Of a stretch of 64,000 bases of DNA, positions 24,127-35,377 are shown piece after piece. Source of the stretch: Zelopaecilomyces penicillatus (Eukaryota; Ascomycota; Sordariomycetes; Hypocreales; Pseudodiploosporaceae); NCBI GenBank assembly GCA_005765155.1, contig VCCP01000003.1, positions 248,001-312,000 of the forward strand. Direction: 5' to 3'. The notes beneath the pieces were generated by a model that searched no databases, had not been told where the DNA came from, and saw only the letters and a list, made by a program, of their open reading frames with translations. Numbering within the stretch: position 1 is the stretch's first letter; each line of letters starts with the position of its first letter. The translations under genes and the position numbers were made by a program.

Positions 24127-24684
24127 ATGCATTCCACACTCTTCACCATCCTCTCCCTGGCCACGGCCATCACCATCTCCGCCGCACCCACCTCCACAAC
24201 CTCCCAAAAAGTCTCCCGAACCACCCACCTCACCGGCGTCACCCACTCCGTCGTCGCCGGCCTCGGCGGTCTCCGCTTCGACCCGGACAACGTCGTCGCT
24301 GAAATTGGCGATGTTGTTGAGTGGCACTTCCTCCCCAAGAACCACACCGTTGCGCAGTCCAGCTTCGGCGAGCCCTGCAAGCCTCTTGATAACGGGCACT
24401 CCTTCTTCGCTGGCTTCAACTTTGAGACTGAGAGTGGGCAGGATGAGAATGTGTTCCAGATTGTGGTGGAGGATAAGAAGCCCATCTGGTACTACTGTGC
24501 TCAGCAGACTGGCTCGCATTGCCAGAAGGGCATGACGGGTGTGATCAACCAGAACTTTGACAACCAGGACTTTAGCCTGCGCAGACACAAGGAGCTTGCT
24601 GCCAATACTGGAGTCTCTGTGATTCCTGCTATTCAGCAGGGCGGCCAGGTTATTCCCAACCCCAACCCTCTCGGTGGCTTCTAA
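24127..24684 (+). CDS. Secreted cupredoxin (plastocyanin-like) protein
   Basis: Single exon, 185 aa, ATG in the context CAAAATGC. Residues 1-20 form a signal peptide ending AISAAP-like. The cupredoxin domain has all four type 1 copper ligands in the usual order: H73 (KNHTVAQS), C124 (WYYC), H131 (GSHCQ) and M136 (KGM). C84 in GEPCKPL and C132 probably form the disulfide common to fungal extracellular cupredoxins. The protein is likely exported and possibly wall-bound; such proteins are abundant in moulds and their electron partner is unknown. The C-terminal tail (Asn/Pro/Gly-rich, ending PNPLGGF) has no clear GPI signal. The start was taken at the first ATG that gives a signal peptide. Confidence 0.88.
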   Translation: MHSTLFTILSLATAITISAAPTSTTSQKVSRTTHLTGVTHSVVAGLGGLRFDPDNVVAEIGDVVEWHFLPKNHTVAQSSFGEPCKPLDNGHSFFAGFNFETESGQDENVFQIVVEDKKPIWYYCAQQTGSHCQKGMTGVINQNFDNQDFSLRRHKELAANTGVSVIPAIQQGGQVIPNPNPLGGF

Positions 24685-24974
24685 GCTTTTGGTATTCGGG
24701 ACCATCTCACGATGATTGAAACGAGTTTCCTTATGGTGGATTATCTGGCATTGCGATTATAGACGGGATTAGACGGGATATTGGGATCAGAATGCATAGA
24801 GGACAGTTGGGGATGGGCATGGGGTATCTGTTTTGTTTTACATACATTCCTTACTCAAATTATAAATATTCTTTCTTTAATTCTGTCTTCTTCTTCATCG
24901 TGAACATTCCCATCCCCAATGACCTAGCAACAGTCTCCACCCTTAGGTTGAGCTATGGTTCCCATTCATCACAT

Positions 24975-25461
24975 TCAAGCCTTCGCATCATACGCCACCA
25001 CCTCAATTTCAACATTCATCTCCGGCGCACCCAGCTGCTTCACCCCAATCTGCGTCCATATCGGCTTATGCTCCGGCATCCACTTCCCAAAATTCTTCGT
25101 CATCTCCACCGTCACCTCCTGCGTCAGGTTTGTATGGTACGTGTTGACACGGAAAACCTGCGACCAGCCCTTTCCACCAGCGTGGCGCAGATTGATGTCG
25201 ACGTTTTTGAAGGCTTGGGCGATTTCTTCGGAGATGTCGGTGGGGAATTGGGGGTAGTTGAGGTCAGGGTTCCATCCGCCTGAACATGAGTAGGTAAGTA
25301 AAAAAAGATTTTATTAGAGGAATATAGTGTGGTGTGTGGGCTTGCTTACCTTGACCAGAGCATTCGATGCGGTCGCCGATGCGAACTGCTTGGCTGTATC
25401 CGAGATTGTCGTGGGCCCATTGGCCAACTCCAGGATAATTGCTATAAGTCAAGGACGACAT
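24975..25461 (-). CDS. RidA/YjgF/YER057c family protein
   Basis: Two exons: 25461-25350 and 25279-24975 (GTAAGC donor, TTCAG acceptor, phase agrees); 138 aa, the usual size for the family. Motifs: YSQAVRIGDRIECSGQGGW near the N-terminus, then AFKNVDINLRHAGG, VFRVNTYHT and a C-terminal MNVEIEVVAYDAKA. RidA proteins are trimeric imine/enamine deaminases that hydrolyse reactive 2-aminoacrylate-type intermediates. The classic catalytic arginine of RidA, usually in a P.R(S/T) context near residue 105, is not seen: the region reads WTQIGVKQLGAPEMNVEIE. It therefore belongs to a divergent subgroup whose substrate is unknown. A TATAAA lies near 25593-25598, about 135 bases upstream on this strand. 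Confidence 0.85.
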
Positions 25462-26374
25462 GATGAATTTTGGTCGTTTTAGAGCAATGCAGTTTTAAAA
25501 TTGTAAAGAGTTAAAGTGTTACTGAGAGAATTGCTAAAGGGCTGTTATCAGTTTACTTGCTCCAACTCTGGGGAGACCGAACATTCAACGGTTTATATGC
25601 CGAACACCTACCACGTCGTTGGTAACAATGCCATTCTCAAGACGGCCCAACCTTTACATTCCGATGACAAACCGACGTAGTGTGCGGCGTAAAGTAAATC
25701 TGGGCCTAACTAGATGCCAAGACATTTCATGAGCCAAGATCTCTGGGAGCCAAGACACCGGCCAGCCAAGACGGTCCAAATATTCCACCGCCAGGAGCTT
25801 GAATGACTAAACGGGAAAATCCTTCAGCACAGTAGTGAATCATGGCAAAGTCGAAGGCGATGTAACCTTGTGTGACTAAGAATACTCAAAACCGCAGTGT
25901 ATTGCAACTCTCTAATGAAACTAGAAACTGATCTATATAGAGCATGTTTCTATGCTATTTATCACATATCAATGCACGCTCAGAGCAGCGTTCCTAGGGG
26001 CAGGCAAAGCCCCTGGTAAAAGTGAGCGCAAATCAATCGAGAGCTTAATCTTGTACACGGCGGAGTTCGACTAGGCTCCTAGACGCAAAAGACGATGCTA
26101 CGGTGACAAATCGTGTAGCTTTTGTTCTCTCGAAGCTGGTCATGCCAACGATCTTGCGGGGCTTATTATATTGTCACCATCAAGATCATCTATTGTGGCT
26201 CCAACAACACATCGCACATTCCCAATTGGCCCGTGGCACGCTTTGTTGGTGACGAGTGAAACACTGAATAGGAAAATAAAATGGGAATTAAATTGCTGTA
26301 AATCTATGGCCCATGTCGTTTATCATGGTTCATATCTGTTGGCCGTAAACTTCATAATATCCGTGTACACTCGG
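25462..26374. other. Intergenic
   Basis: No gene recognised. The GCCAAGA word recurs around 25715-25775 (AGATGCCAAGACA, GAGCCAAGATC, GAGCCAAGACA, CAGCCAAGACG), a short degenerate tandem arrangement. Confidence 0.45.
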
Positions 26375-27787
26375 CTATGACCTCCCTTTACCAGTCAACC
26401 TCGCCTCCTCTTCTGGTTGACCATTAGACAATGTATCGCTCTCATCGTCGCTACCCACTACATCCAACGCAAAGTACGACGCTGCGCCATCATCCCACTT
26501 CGGCGCATTGTCTGATTCATTCTTATTCCCACGTTTTCGCTCATCTCGCCGTCTCGCATACAAAATCCAACCGCCCAAGGATACAACCTCTACTGCCACA
26601 ATAAGCGCTGCCAGTGTAATTCCAAACTTGCCAGCGCCGTAAAGAACCAAACCGCTCAGGATGTTGCCCCAACCACCAATCATTATGATCCAACCCAGCG
26701 ATATGTGACCGTAGGATACCCATGTGCGTCGTCGGAGACGCATGAAGATCATGTGGTGTCGCCAGCCTAGAATAGCTTGCGCGACGAGAAGTGAGGATAT
26801 GATGGTGCCGACAATTTGATGGACGGAGGCGAAGATGGCGCCTTTGCTCATGACGACTCCTGCTACTGCGCCAGTTAGAGCGACAAAAATAGCAATCACT
26901 TGGAAGATCCAATGAGATTTGAACGCCAGCGGAGATTCGGACCGAATCATTCCTGCTCCCAACGGGAAGAGGGCAAGAAATGCAGTTGCCATATGAAGTC
27001 CATGCAGGGTCGCCAACGGTCGCGACGCCAACGTTTCCAGTAGTCCTGGTTTCTCCTTTGTAATTTTGCTATTCGATGTCCCGACGTTTCCACCCTCCAT
27101 ATCCAACTGCGGCAGCGCCAAATGGTGAGTCTCGGCGCTTGACATGTCGACATAAAACGATCCAAACCCGCCATTGAGAGAGTGCATATTAAGCTGGGCA
27201 TCTGGCGCATACGGACTGAGGTCCTGTTTATTGTTGAAGGCCCAAATCCACGGTTGCGAGGTGCCTTCTACCGAGAAGGCTGACCCAGACCATTTGGCGC
27301 AGTCGTAACATACAGCCGTCGCTTCCGCGATGAATTCCGAGTCGTCTGCAGAATGGTGCCACGAGGAATTCAACATCTGGACCTGGACACCGCCGGTACC
27401 GGAGCTCTGCGCGACAAGGTGAGGAGACTCGTGGCCGCTCTTGACGGTTCGTACACTAAGAGTCGGCGCTTTCGCATCCTTTGATTCTGGATCGCCGTAC
27501 ATGACAAACATCAACGACCCTGCCATAGTCGACCCTGTGCCGACGGCCGTCCAGCCTAGGGATCGTGAGGAGGATAGCGCAGCAGAGCGTCGGACGGCCA
27601 TGGCGAGGTAGACATCGTGGGTGGAGGTGGAGTGGTTGTGGTAGACGGAGACGCCCATGCAAAAATCGGCGGATTTGCTGTTTGAACCGGAGTGGCAGTA
27701 CTGCACACGTTCAGACGACGCGACGGCGAAGAATTGGAGAGCAATGCCCAGGAGGAGCAGTATGGGGTGCCGCATCGTCTTCATCAT
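26375..27787 (-). CDS. DOMON-cytochrome b561 membrane reductase
   Basis: Single exon, 470 aa. An N-terminal signal peptide (residues 1-25) is followed by a DOMON domain of the cellobiose-dehydrogenase cytochrome type (about 30-220; SLGWTAVGTGSTMAGSLMFVMY, PHLVAQSS, CYDCAKWSG, WIWAFNN). Then come five membrane helices (about 255-420) forming a cytochrome b561 core, with candidate heme histidines in TLHGLHMA, ASVHQIVG, WRHHMIF and YGHISLGW. The C-terminal cytosolic tail is acidic. Proteins of this layout move electrons across the plasma membrane, for example in surface iron or copper reduction; the exact donor and acceptor are not known. The start (ATG ATG) is directly before the signal peptide. 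Confidence 0.88.
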   Translation of the reverse strand: MMKTMRHPILLLLGIALQFFAVASSERVQYCHSGSNSKSADFCMGVSVYHNHSTSTHDVYLAMAVRRSAALSSSRSLGWTAVGTGSTMAGSLMFVMYGDPESKDAKAPTLSVRTVKSGHESPHLVAQSSGTGGVQVQMLNSSWHHSADDSEFIAEATAVCYDCAKWSGSAFSVEGTSQPWIWAFNNKQDLSPYAPDAQLNMHSLNGGFGSFYVDMSSAETHHLALPQLDMEGGNVGTSNSKITKEKPGLLETLASRPLATLHGLHMATAFLALFPLGAGMIRSESPLAFKSHWIFQVIAIFVALTGAVAGVVMSKGAIFASVHQIVGTIISSLLVAQAILGWRHHMIFMRLRRRTWVSYGHISLGWIIMIGGWGNILSGLVLYGAGKFGITLAALIVAVEVVSLGGWILYARRRDERKRGNKNESDNAPKWDDGAASYFALDVVGSDDESDTLSNGQPEEEARLTGKGRS

Positions 27788-29446
27788 TGTGAAGCCAAGA
27801 GCGTGAGATGCGCACCAATGACCTAGAGTGTTCCGTTACAGTGGGAAAGAAACAGCCGGAGGTTAAAGGCGGAGATACGCAAGCTCGCAGCTGGCAGCTG
27901 GACAGTCCATCCGATGTGTTTGCGCGGAGAGGAGGTGAGATGGCTGGATGGCTGGATACGAGGCTGGACCTGGATGTCGATCCCATGAAGATGTCAGCAT
28001 AACAGACAGTGCGGGTATGTGTGCACACTGTCACAATGAGGTGGATTTTAGTTCTCCTCACAGCCTTACGACCAACATGTCTCTCTACTGGTAGTCGCCA
28101 GCCATCTAATACATGGTATTGGACTGTAAGAAGATCATGGCAATTCGAAGAATATCGACGTTTACGGCATATTTGGTTGTTTGAATGCCCACGTCACAGT
28201 GCGCGGTTGGCTCCTTGATAAGAGCACGTCAGCACAACTTCATTCCCTTAATTGTGCAACCGTAAGAATGCTAATGGAATGCATCTGATTGGCACGCTGG
28301 TGGCTTGGTCATCCATCGTGCACAACCTTATGCTCGGGTCAACAACGGTAGAGTCATGTTGATCACTGCCTAAGCGAGTCACAATATCCTTATCGTACAA
28401 TCGTAATCATACTCTGGTGATCACCCAGTCCATCTTTTGAGTAGATACCGAGTTTCCCAACGATTTCATCACCAACCCTCGAGAAATAAACACGCATTAT
28501 TTCAAAGCCACTTCTAGTGGGACAGGTCTGATGAATAGCAGCACATTTATATTCACTAGCCGAACAATGTTTCACAAGTATGGACAAGGGCGCGCCGGGA
28601 GACAGCGGAAGTTGTGTCTCGTCTATCCACTACACTGAGACATTTTGACATCACCAACAAAAATCGAGAATATGTGTGTGTGTGTGGTGGGATTGGGCAT
28701 TGTGTGCATTTGTACCAACAAGAACAAGAACAGCTAGTTTTTGTCATTCCAAGGCCCAACAATTGCGCATTGTCTACGGAGTACATATCATCGCGTTTGT
28801 CAAAGCATCATCACCAATGACATCCACTCGCCCGATACCACGCTGTTGGGTTGGAGCCTAAATGCACTTCCCCGATTGGACACGACATCCTCTCCCGACG
28901 CTGTGAAATCGGTGCATCTCTTTTCTTTGTCGTCTCTGGGACATCTCAGTCTGGCAATGCCGACACCGAAGCCTTATTGAATAAGTCCAACGACCAGTTG
29001 ACGACATCACTCACCATCCAAGTGACCGCACACTCTTGAGCCATATCCTGCATTATACCAGACACTGTATTTATTCATATGGTGACGTTTCTTTTGTCGA
29101 GTGGGTGGCAGCAGAGCGCCTTGCATCTCGATGGCCACTTGCATGTGCCCAACTGTCTCTCACAGCGCGACATGTCGGTCTCTGGCGCAGCAACATCTCA
29201 CACATGGTGGGCCACAACGTCTTAGAACGCCATCTGCGATGTTGCATCATCTGTGTTCGATGCTTTTTATAAATCCACCGAGGCTGGCAAAATAAAATGC
29301 ATCGACAATATTTTGTTGACGAGGGCTTTCGTGCGGTCGCATCATTTCGTGCATCTCCATCTGGAATGGGACAACGATCAAAAGACGTAACCTCATAGTG
29401 TCGTGGAGTCAATAAAAAGACTTCCAATCCTAACCACATTTCCATT
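27788..29446. other. Intergenic, divergent promoters
   Basis: Shared upstream region of the DOMON-b561 gene (-) and the Asp-box hydrolase gene (+). TTTTATAAA at 29265-29273 is a TATA candidate for the latter. A TGTGTGTGTG run lies at 28674-28686. No gene is recognised. Confidence 0.45.
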
Positions 29447-30559
29447 ATGAAGTCATTGATAATGTATCGAAGCTGGTTCTTCGCTCTGATTCCCCTCGCC
29501 TCGTTTTCGCTCCTTGTTTCCTGTCACCCCATTCTGGACGTCGTTTCAATAGACACACACGTGCATTACCTCAAGCCTCAGCCTCCTAACCCACAACTCT
29601 CTGGACCTCGGCAGATCATAGCCCAGGGCGTACATCCTCGAGCGACGCGGTTGCAGAATGGCTCATTGCTTGGCACGTACGTCGCTTTTCGGGACAACGT
29701 GACCATCATCATAATCATTGACTCCCACGACGAAGGAATCACATGGAATGAAATTGGCTGGGTAGATCGTACTCCTAGTGATAAACGGTCACTGGATAAC
29801 CCCTTTCTGACACAACTTGACTCTGGCTGTATTCTGTGTACGTTTGAAAACCACGACAAGCGACCCCAAGGTGGGTACAGCCACCATCGTCTCACAGTCT
29901 GCTACTCAGATGACTCCGGCCAAAGCTGGAAGTATCTCGGTACTATCGAACAAGGCGGTACTGGTGTATGGGAGCCGTTCCTCAGGCCCCTAGACGACAA
30001 AATCTTGCACGCCTACTATTCGCGCGAGAACTCAAATACTGATCAAGATAGCATTTTGAGGTCATCTTCCGATGGGGGCAAGACATGGTCCGTAGCCCAT
30101 GTCATCTCCGGCGGCGAGCTGTCCAACTCGCGGGATGGAATGCTAGGCATAGCCAGCATCAACGGGAAGCTCCTGGCTGTGTTTGAAGCCTCAAACGGCT
30201 CGGTATTCAGTATCAATAGTGTCGAGTCCTCCGATGGCGGCGAGACGTGGGGGGATCGTCGGCGTGTTTATACGGCTGTCGGCGAGAAAAGTAACGCCGG
30301 GGCGCCACAGCTCATTAATGTCGGCGGGATACTTGTATGCAGCTTCATGACGGATGAAGACTCCGAGACGAAGAAGTGGTTCGATAACGCAAGGGCTAAG
30401 CTTGTCGTCAGTTCTGACGGGGGAAAGACATGGGGGCAGAAGCTGGAGTGGAGTGGTGTTCAAAGTACCTGGCCGGGCATGATGGTGCTGGATGATTCGA
30501 GTTTTCTAGGGCTCGTGCAGCACGATAAGGATATCGTAGTTCAACGGATTCTGATATGA
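29447..30559 (+). CDS. Secreted Asp-box beta-propeller glycoside hydrolase (sialidase superfamily, GH93-like)
   Basis: Single exon, 370 aa, with a hydrophobic signal at residues 8-27. Five Asp-box repeats (SxDxGxTW type) mark propeller blades: 93-100 (SHDEGITW), 154-161 (YSDDSGQSW), 207-214, 261-268 and 322-329 (all close to SSDGGKTW). HPRATRLQNGSLLGTY near 63-78 is the first-blade arginine region. E177 in VWEPFL and E247 in VFEAS are spaced 70 apart, near the spacing of the two catalytic glutamates of GH93 exo-arabinanases (72 in a Fusarium enzyme, from memory), so an arabinan- or other plant-polymer-acting enzyme is my preferred reading over a true sialidase. Substrate specificity cannot be read directly. 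Confidence 0.75.
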   Translation: MKSLIMYRSWFFALIPLASFSLLVSCHPILDVVSIDTHVHYLKPQPPNPQLSGPRQIIAQGVHPRATRLQNGSLLGTYVAFRDNVTIIIIIDSHDEGITWNEIGWVDRTPSDKRSLDNPFLTQLDSGCILCTFENHDKRPQGGYSHHRLTVCYSDDSGQSWKYLGTIEQGGTGVWEPFLRPLDDKILHAYYSRENSNTDQDSILRSSSDGGKTWSVAHVISGGELSNSRDGMLGIASINGKLLAVFEASNGSVFSINSVESSDGGETWGDRRRVYTAVGEKSNAGAPQLINVGGILVCSFMTDEDSETKKWFDNARAKLVVSSDGGKTWGQKLEWSGVQSTWPGMMVLDDSSFLGLVQHDKDIVVQRILI

Positions 30560-31762
30560 TGACCTTTGGAAAGGGCCGTTTCTTGATATCGCACTGGTCA
30601 AGGTCTGGCCTGTCATTGGAAGTGCTATGCAGCCGCCACCACCGGTATGGTCAGCTTACACTGTGGGATGCTTCTGCAAACGACTCTAGCCTTAAAATAG
30701 CAAATCCAAGTCGGCAAGTCAAACATCTGCAGGCTCACTCCAGCCCCTTGGGAGGGGCCGATATGGCTTCAAACTGGTATTGGAATTCTATGCTCAACGG
30801 GCCGAAACTACTCTTCACATCCCATCTGGCTACATTGAGAATGTGGACCTTTCTGTCTACTGTGGCCGAACAGTCATCCCAGCGGCGAGTATGTTCTTGA
30901 TCATTGTACACTAGGCAGTCTTTATATCATCGAGTCTTGGTAGTCATCTAATTGGATAAAGGAACACAGCTGGGACAACCAGGTTTCATAGCAAGAGATC
31001 TACTAGAATTCACAATTATCTAGCTATTGTAAGAAATAGCTAGAATTTCTGTAAATCTCTATCAACAAGAAATCTCGGTCAAAAAAACCATTCAGGCTCT
31101 GGTATAACATACAGGGCCACTCCATCGGCCATATTTTTTCCCACCTCGTTGATATCTCCCTAGAGTGTCACTTCCCGCCCCAAGAGCAAACTAACGAGTC
31201 TAATTCTGGAGATTGACGACCTAATTGGTTCGTTTTAAGCCTCCAAATCTCACTTCTTCAAAGCAGATGTAATCAAAAAAAATAAAAAAAATTGGTCCTT
31301 ATCACGCTATTGTATATACTTGCTATTACCTAAATGGGAAGAATCGTGAATCGGCCGGTATAATATCGACCGTCAGCCCGTGACCGTCGGGGCGGCGCGG
31401 GCGGGCAGACGGAAATGGGCCCGAATCTGCATAAGTCCGAAAGGTCAACTCCGAAGCCCTGGTACCGGTCTAAGCGAATCGGCTTACTTTCCCAAACGCC
31501 ACAAAAAGGAAACAAAAAGAAATGATGCTAGGGTGAGGATCTATCCCACAAAATGCCGATTGGTCTGTGTGTTGGCCAGACACTCTGGCTTAGAGACTCC
31601 ACACTCTGTTAATGGATTTGACCGTGTGCAGTTTTGAATCAGTCATGCTTCTGGAAATTGCGAATTACATTGGGTATTGATGTTGGTTATTTTGGGTGAA
31701 AAGAATGATTTCGTTATTCAATAATACATGAGTCTATGTGTGCTTTCAGTTTGACTGCTGCT
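30560..31762. other. Intergenic
   Basis: No gene recognised. 31020-31080 is AT-rich with TAGCTA-type near-palindromes (ATCTAGCTAT, AATAGCTAGAATTTC). A GC-rich island lies at 31375-31420. Confidence 0.45.
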
Positions 31763-33205
31763 CTAAAACTTGACCCAAACCTTCCAGTCCGTAGCCATCA
31801 ATCTAGATAAAAATGCAAGAAACCCTGCCCCAATCAGTAATGTTCCGCTGTAAATCTGCAAATGCAGGTACGTGTGGTCATGGTCGACTAATATCCCAGC
31901 AACAGGGATGCCAAAGAGGGCCCCGAGTCCAGCAAAGGCTGCCACCATGCCTGTTCTCGTACCCACAAGATTCGGGTTCTTGATGAATGGGAAAGGTGTC
32001 AGTGCGAACAATGACAAGACTGCTCCGCTGAGAAATCCAGCGAAAAGGGTAAAAACAATGAGGCCAGCGAGGTTGGAGACGCCGATCCAGGCGAAGCAAA
32101 GAATCCCCGTGGCGAAAAGGATAAACGTAACCATGTTGACGATTCCGGTAAGTTTGTCTGCAATAATGGCGGGAATTAATCTCCCCGGGATGGACGCGGC
32201 GTTGAGGATGGGAATCAGCCAAAATGCTAGATTGACGTCTGCAATACCGCGCTGGTATCCAAAAGTCGAAACGTAGACGAATGGGATGTATATCGCCGCG
32301 TATGCTGTGAGGGATGTGGTAAGAACCATGAGGAATGGGAAATCTCGAATAACGGAGAGGTCAATGAGTTTCCGTGTGCTTGAGGGGACAACACGCATGC
32401 GTAAGAGACACAGAGCAAAGATTTGGGTGATGAGCATGACAAAAGCGATTGTACGCATGGCCCAGCCAAAGCCTGCTTGGAGCTGCATTTGGCGAAAAAT
32501 AATGGGGAAAATTATGCCGCCTGTTTAAAGGAAGAACGCAAAGGTTAGCACATTATCACCATCCCGACTATGAGAAGGAGACGAGAATACATACCAAGAG
32601 CAGCTCCCACAGAGCCAATACCGTTAGCCAATGCCCTCTTCGAACTAAACCATTGCGTCGTCACTCCAATCGTCGGGACAAAGACCATCCCGAGCCCCAA
32701 TCCCGTGCAAACTCCCTGACTTAAAATAAAGTGCCATAACTGATGACTGATGCTCCCCATTGCCATTCCAAGAACCATGAGTGCGGTTCCAGTGATTAAA
32801 AGATATCTCAGGTTGCCCAAATCATAGAGATAGCCTGAAAAGACACCCGAGATGAGGAAGATTGCAATCTGGGATGATCCGATCCATGCGATGTTAGACG
32901 GTGAAGTGCCTCGTAGTTGAACTAATAAGTAGAATGCTTCAAAAACACCAAAGCTCGCCAGCAAGCCACTTGATAACCCGGTTAGATCGTTTGCTACATC
33001 GTTGGAAGGTTTCGACAGTCAAAACTTACAGTGTGTTCATCCAGATAAAAAACGACCCCAAAACCTGAAGCCATGCCTGCTTCCCTCCATCGGGCGGCGT
33101 ATCGCTATAGCTAGACGATGAATCTTCAGACCCTTTCTCAGTTACTAGACTTGCGATGAGGTTGTTGTCCACATTTGGTGTGCTTAGTTCCTGAGGTTGC
33201 GACAT
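31763..33205 (-). CDS. MFS transporter, monocarboxylate-porter type
   Basis: Three exons: 33205-33030, 32968-32595 and 32520-31763; donors GTAAGT and GTATGT, acceptors AAG and AACAG, phases agree; 435 aa. The cytosolic N-terminus has the PPDGGKQAWLQVLGSFF element typical of fungal MCT-like (Mch) carriers, followed by about 12 membrane helices: GLLASFGVFEAFY in helix 1-2, GVFSGYLYD as the helix 2-3 loop motif, WFSSKRALANGIGSVGAALG in helices 4-5, then a second set after the central loop. Mch-type carriers were named for similarity to mammalian monocarboxylate transporters; fungal substrates vary (riboflavin, nicotinate-like acids, secondary metabolites). No clustered biosynthetic gene suggests the cargo. 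Confidence 0.85.
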
Positions 33206-34645
33206 TCTAGCAAAGCTGTTTGATGGGAGTTTATTACAGTGTGGCCCCCTCCCGCCCTTCTAGAAGCATGGATGGGTGGATGTACGGGGTAAAGAAAGGG
33301 CTTTTGTGAGTGAGAAACTGGACAGAAGTGAAGAAAAAGTGTGTGTCTGCAGTGCTACTAAAACGGTCGGCCGGCATATAATAATGACTCAGAACTGGTC
33401 GACGCAGAAACACCATGACCCAAGTGGCACGGTGGTTCCGGTCCCAAAGAACTAATACAAATCAGGAGGTTAAGTTTGCTTAAACCTCAATTGGGTATTT
33501 GCAAGCTCTATACAAGGATGTAAAAAAGCGGCGAGATCAATGCAACATCGAAACGTTGTGCAAAGTCCCCGAGTCGTGGCCACAAATTGTTATATTCACG
33601 CGAGCTGTACTACATAGACCATAACGTAGACCATAACGCTTTCCACGTCCGTCAAGTCCAACATAGTAAGCTGACTTGTCTTGGAGTTTGTCCGTACTGG
33701 CACTATTACTCTAACAACAGTTGGATGTTACACACTTTTTCTTGGTTATTGTCCCCATGTTGAATGCTACGAGTTTTAGTGTCTGCAAGCACCGCCCGAT
33801 ATCGTTTGATCGATGCCTAGCCAAGGCTCGTAGGGGTATGCTTAGACCCCCCGGAATGTCTCGCACATGGTTTGCATCAGCTAAGATGTAACGTGGGCTG
33901 GGTGGTTCACAGAGTGGGATGCCGAGGTTCAAGTAAATACATGGGTTATGAACGAATGAGGCTTAGTGATGATGTAACTCGTTCAATTAGTATCTTCTTA
34001 TTCAGCCAGCCATACCGGTAGTTGTCTGTACTACGTAGTAGGTACTTCAAAGCTTCAGGTGCGCATTTACAATGGGGAGTTTAATCAAGGACATGTAGAG
34101 CTGAACTGGTAGAATCACGGCACGGGCATGCGCAGGATCTGGTGAACGGTTCCCCCATCATGAAGCCACTTTTTAGGCGGCTACCAGGTGTAATATCCTT
34201 TGGTGCGATCTTTTAAACCTTAAAAAAACCATCTAATAGTTCAAACATTTTACGTAGGATCGTGACAAGGGGCATGGGCGGCAGGGGCTGGGCTAGCCCC
34301 GATGCATGGGCTGGAGATTTCCCTATTGTAGGAGTATTTCGCAGAGGCCGATGGCTTAGTACGTCTGACATGGCTTAACCTGAGATTTGTGTGTGTGGAC
34401 CCTTGAATTGGAAGAAGACTATTATCAACACGGTGAGCCGAAATCTGTAAGGGGCGTTTTGCAGATCATTTTAGGGGAGATGTGAACGATGAGGGATGAA
34501 TTTTAAACGCACAATGGCGATTGATGGAGCTATACATATTTATATATATACGCCTAGTAAAGGATGAACCGTCTATGAAGCAATGCTCTAAAATCTATAC
34601 AGCCAAAATAGAAACATACAATGTACAATACAAAACCATTCACAG
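33206..34645. other. Intergenic
   Basis: No gene recognised. ATAGACCATAACG occurs twice in a row near 33612-33642. TATATTTATATATATACG near 34535-34552 is AT-rich. Confidence 0.45.
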
Positions 34646-35377
34646 CTAAATCTCCAAAGTCAAAAGCTGCTGCTCATTAAACTCCATCGTCATCTCCATT
34701 AGCGCCACATCCCTGCCCAGGTAGTTGTGACAGCACAACCCTCTCATCATAGGGAACTTGCATGCATAGTCCTCCACCAAGTACTCGCCCGGTATATTTC
34801 GAATCACCGTAAAGTTCATCATCTCATAGTGACGCAGCAGAGCGGGGCTGTCAGCAACAACCCACAACTGGATTCGGGCCCTCGCCGTGCCAATCCTCTC
34901 CGTCTCACTCTGTCGGAAGTATTCATCCTTGAGCTGTTGCACAACCCTCCGCATGGTGTGTTCTAGCCCGCGGAGAATGCATGCAGAACCGCGGTAGCTG
35001 TCTCGGATGTAACCACCGGAGATGCACCAGCTCATGTCAAGCTCGCCCTTGACTTCGTCTTCAGGTGAGGCAAAGGCTGGGCCGTGCAGCTGCATCATGG
35101 CTGCCCATTCTGCATTGTGAGCACCCCAGGGCTTGTGTGAGGCAGCGGGGGGATTTTGCTGTGCGGGCGTGCAGACCACGACTTGAACAGTGGGATGGGC
35201 GAGCATAGACTCCAGCTCAGTTCTGCTCTTTTTGAGTTCGCATTGGAAGCAAGTAGCAAAGGAGTCTGGATGGCGTTGGAGGCCCTCGAGACGGAACTCC
35301 TTGTACTGAGGGAGGTATTCCGCAATGTCGAGAGACTCTTTGGAAAGAGTTGCCGTATCAAATTTGGCAGCAGGCAT
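34646..35377 (-). CDS. GNAT-family N-acetyltransferase-like protein
   Basis: Single exon, 243 aa. The GNAT core is seen as LSWCISGGYIRDSYRG-like strand 4 and loop near 118-132, a following helix (LRGLEHTMRRVVQQLKDEYF), strand 5 RIQLWVVADSPALLRHYEMMNF with the usual N/D-x-x-A-x-x-x-Y-x-x-x-GF-like arrangement (here AlaLeuLeuArgHisTyrGluMetMetAsnPhe), and a final strand. The pyrophosphate-binding loop Q/RxxGxG/A is represented by RDSYRGSA, with the first position altered. The N-terminus (EYLPQYKEFRLEGLQRHPDSF) matches the start of stand-alone fungal GNAT proteins. Substrate unknown. The start ATG lies 165 bases after a TATATAAAG on the same strand. Confidence 0.75.
   Translation of the reverse strand: MPAAKFDTATLSKESLDIAEYLPQYKEFRLEGLQRHPDSFATCFQCELKKSRTELESMLAHPTVQVVVCTPAQQNPPAASHKPWGAHNAEWAAMMQLHGPAFASPEDEVKGELDMSWCISGGYIRDSYRGSACILRGLEHTMRRVVQQLKDEYFRQSETERIGTARARIQLWVVADSPALLRHYEMMNFTVIRNIPGEYLVEDYACKFPMMRGLCCHNYLGRDVALMEMTMEFNEQQLLTLEI

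Noticed and set aside
24091..24705. Open 204-codon frame antisense to the cupredoxin gene
   Set aside because: Ala/Val/Gly/Glu-rich shadow translation; the sense frame has a signal peptide and all copper ligands.
25715..25775. CRISPR-like array from repeated GCCAAGA words
   Set aside because: Repeats are only 7-10 bases, irregularly spaced and degenerate; this is eukaryotic DNA.
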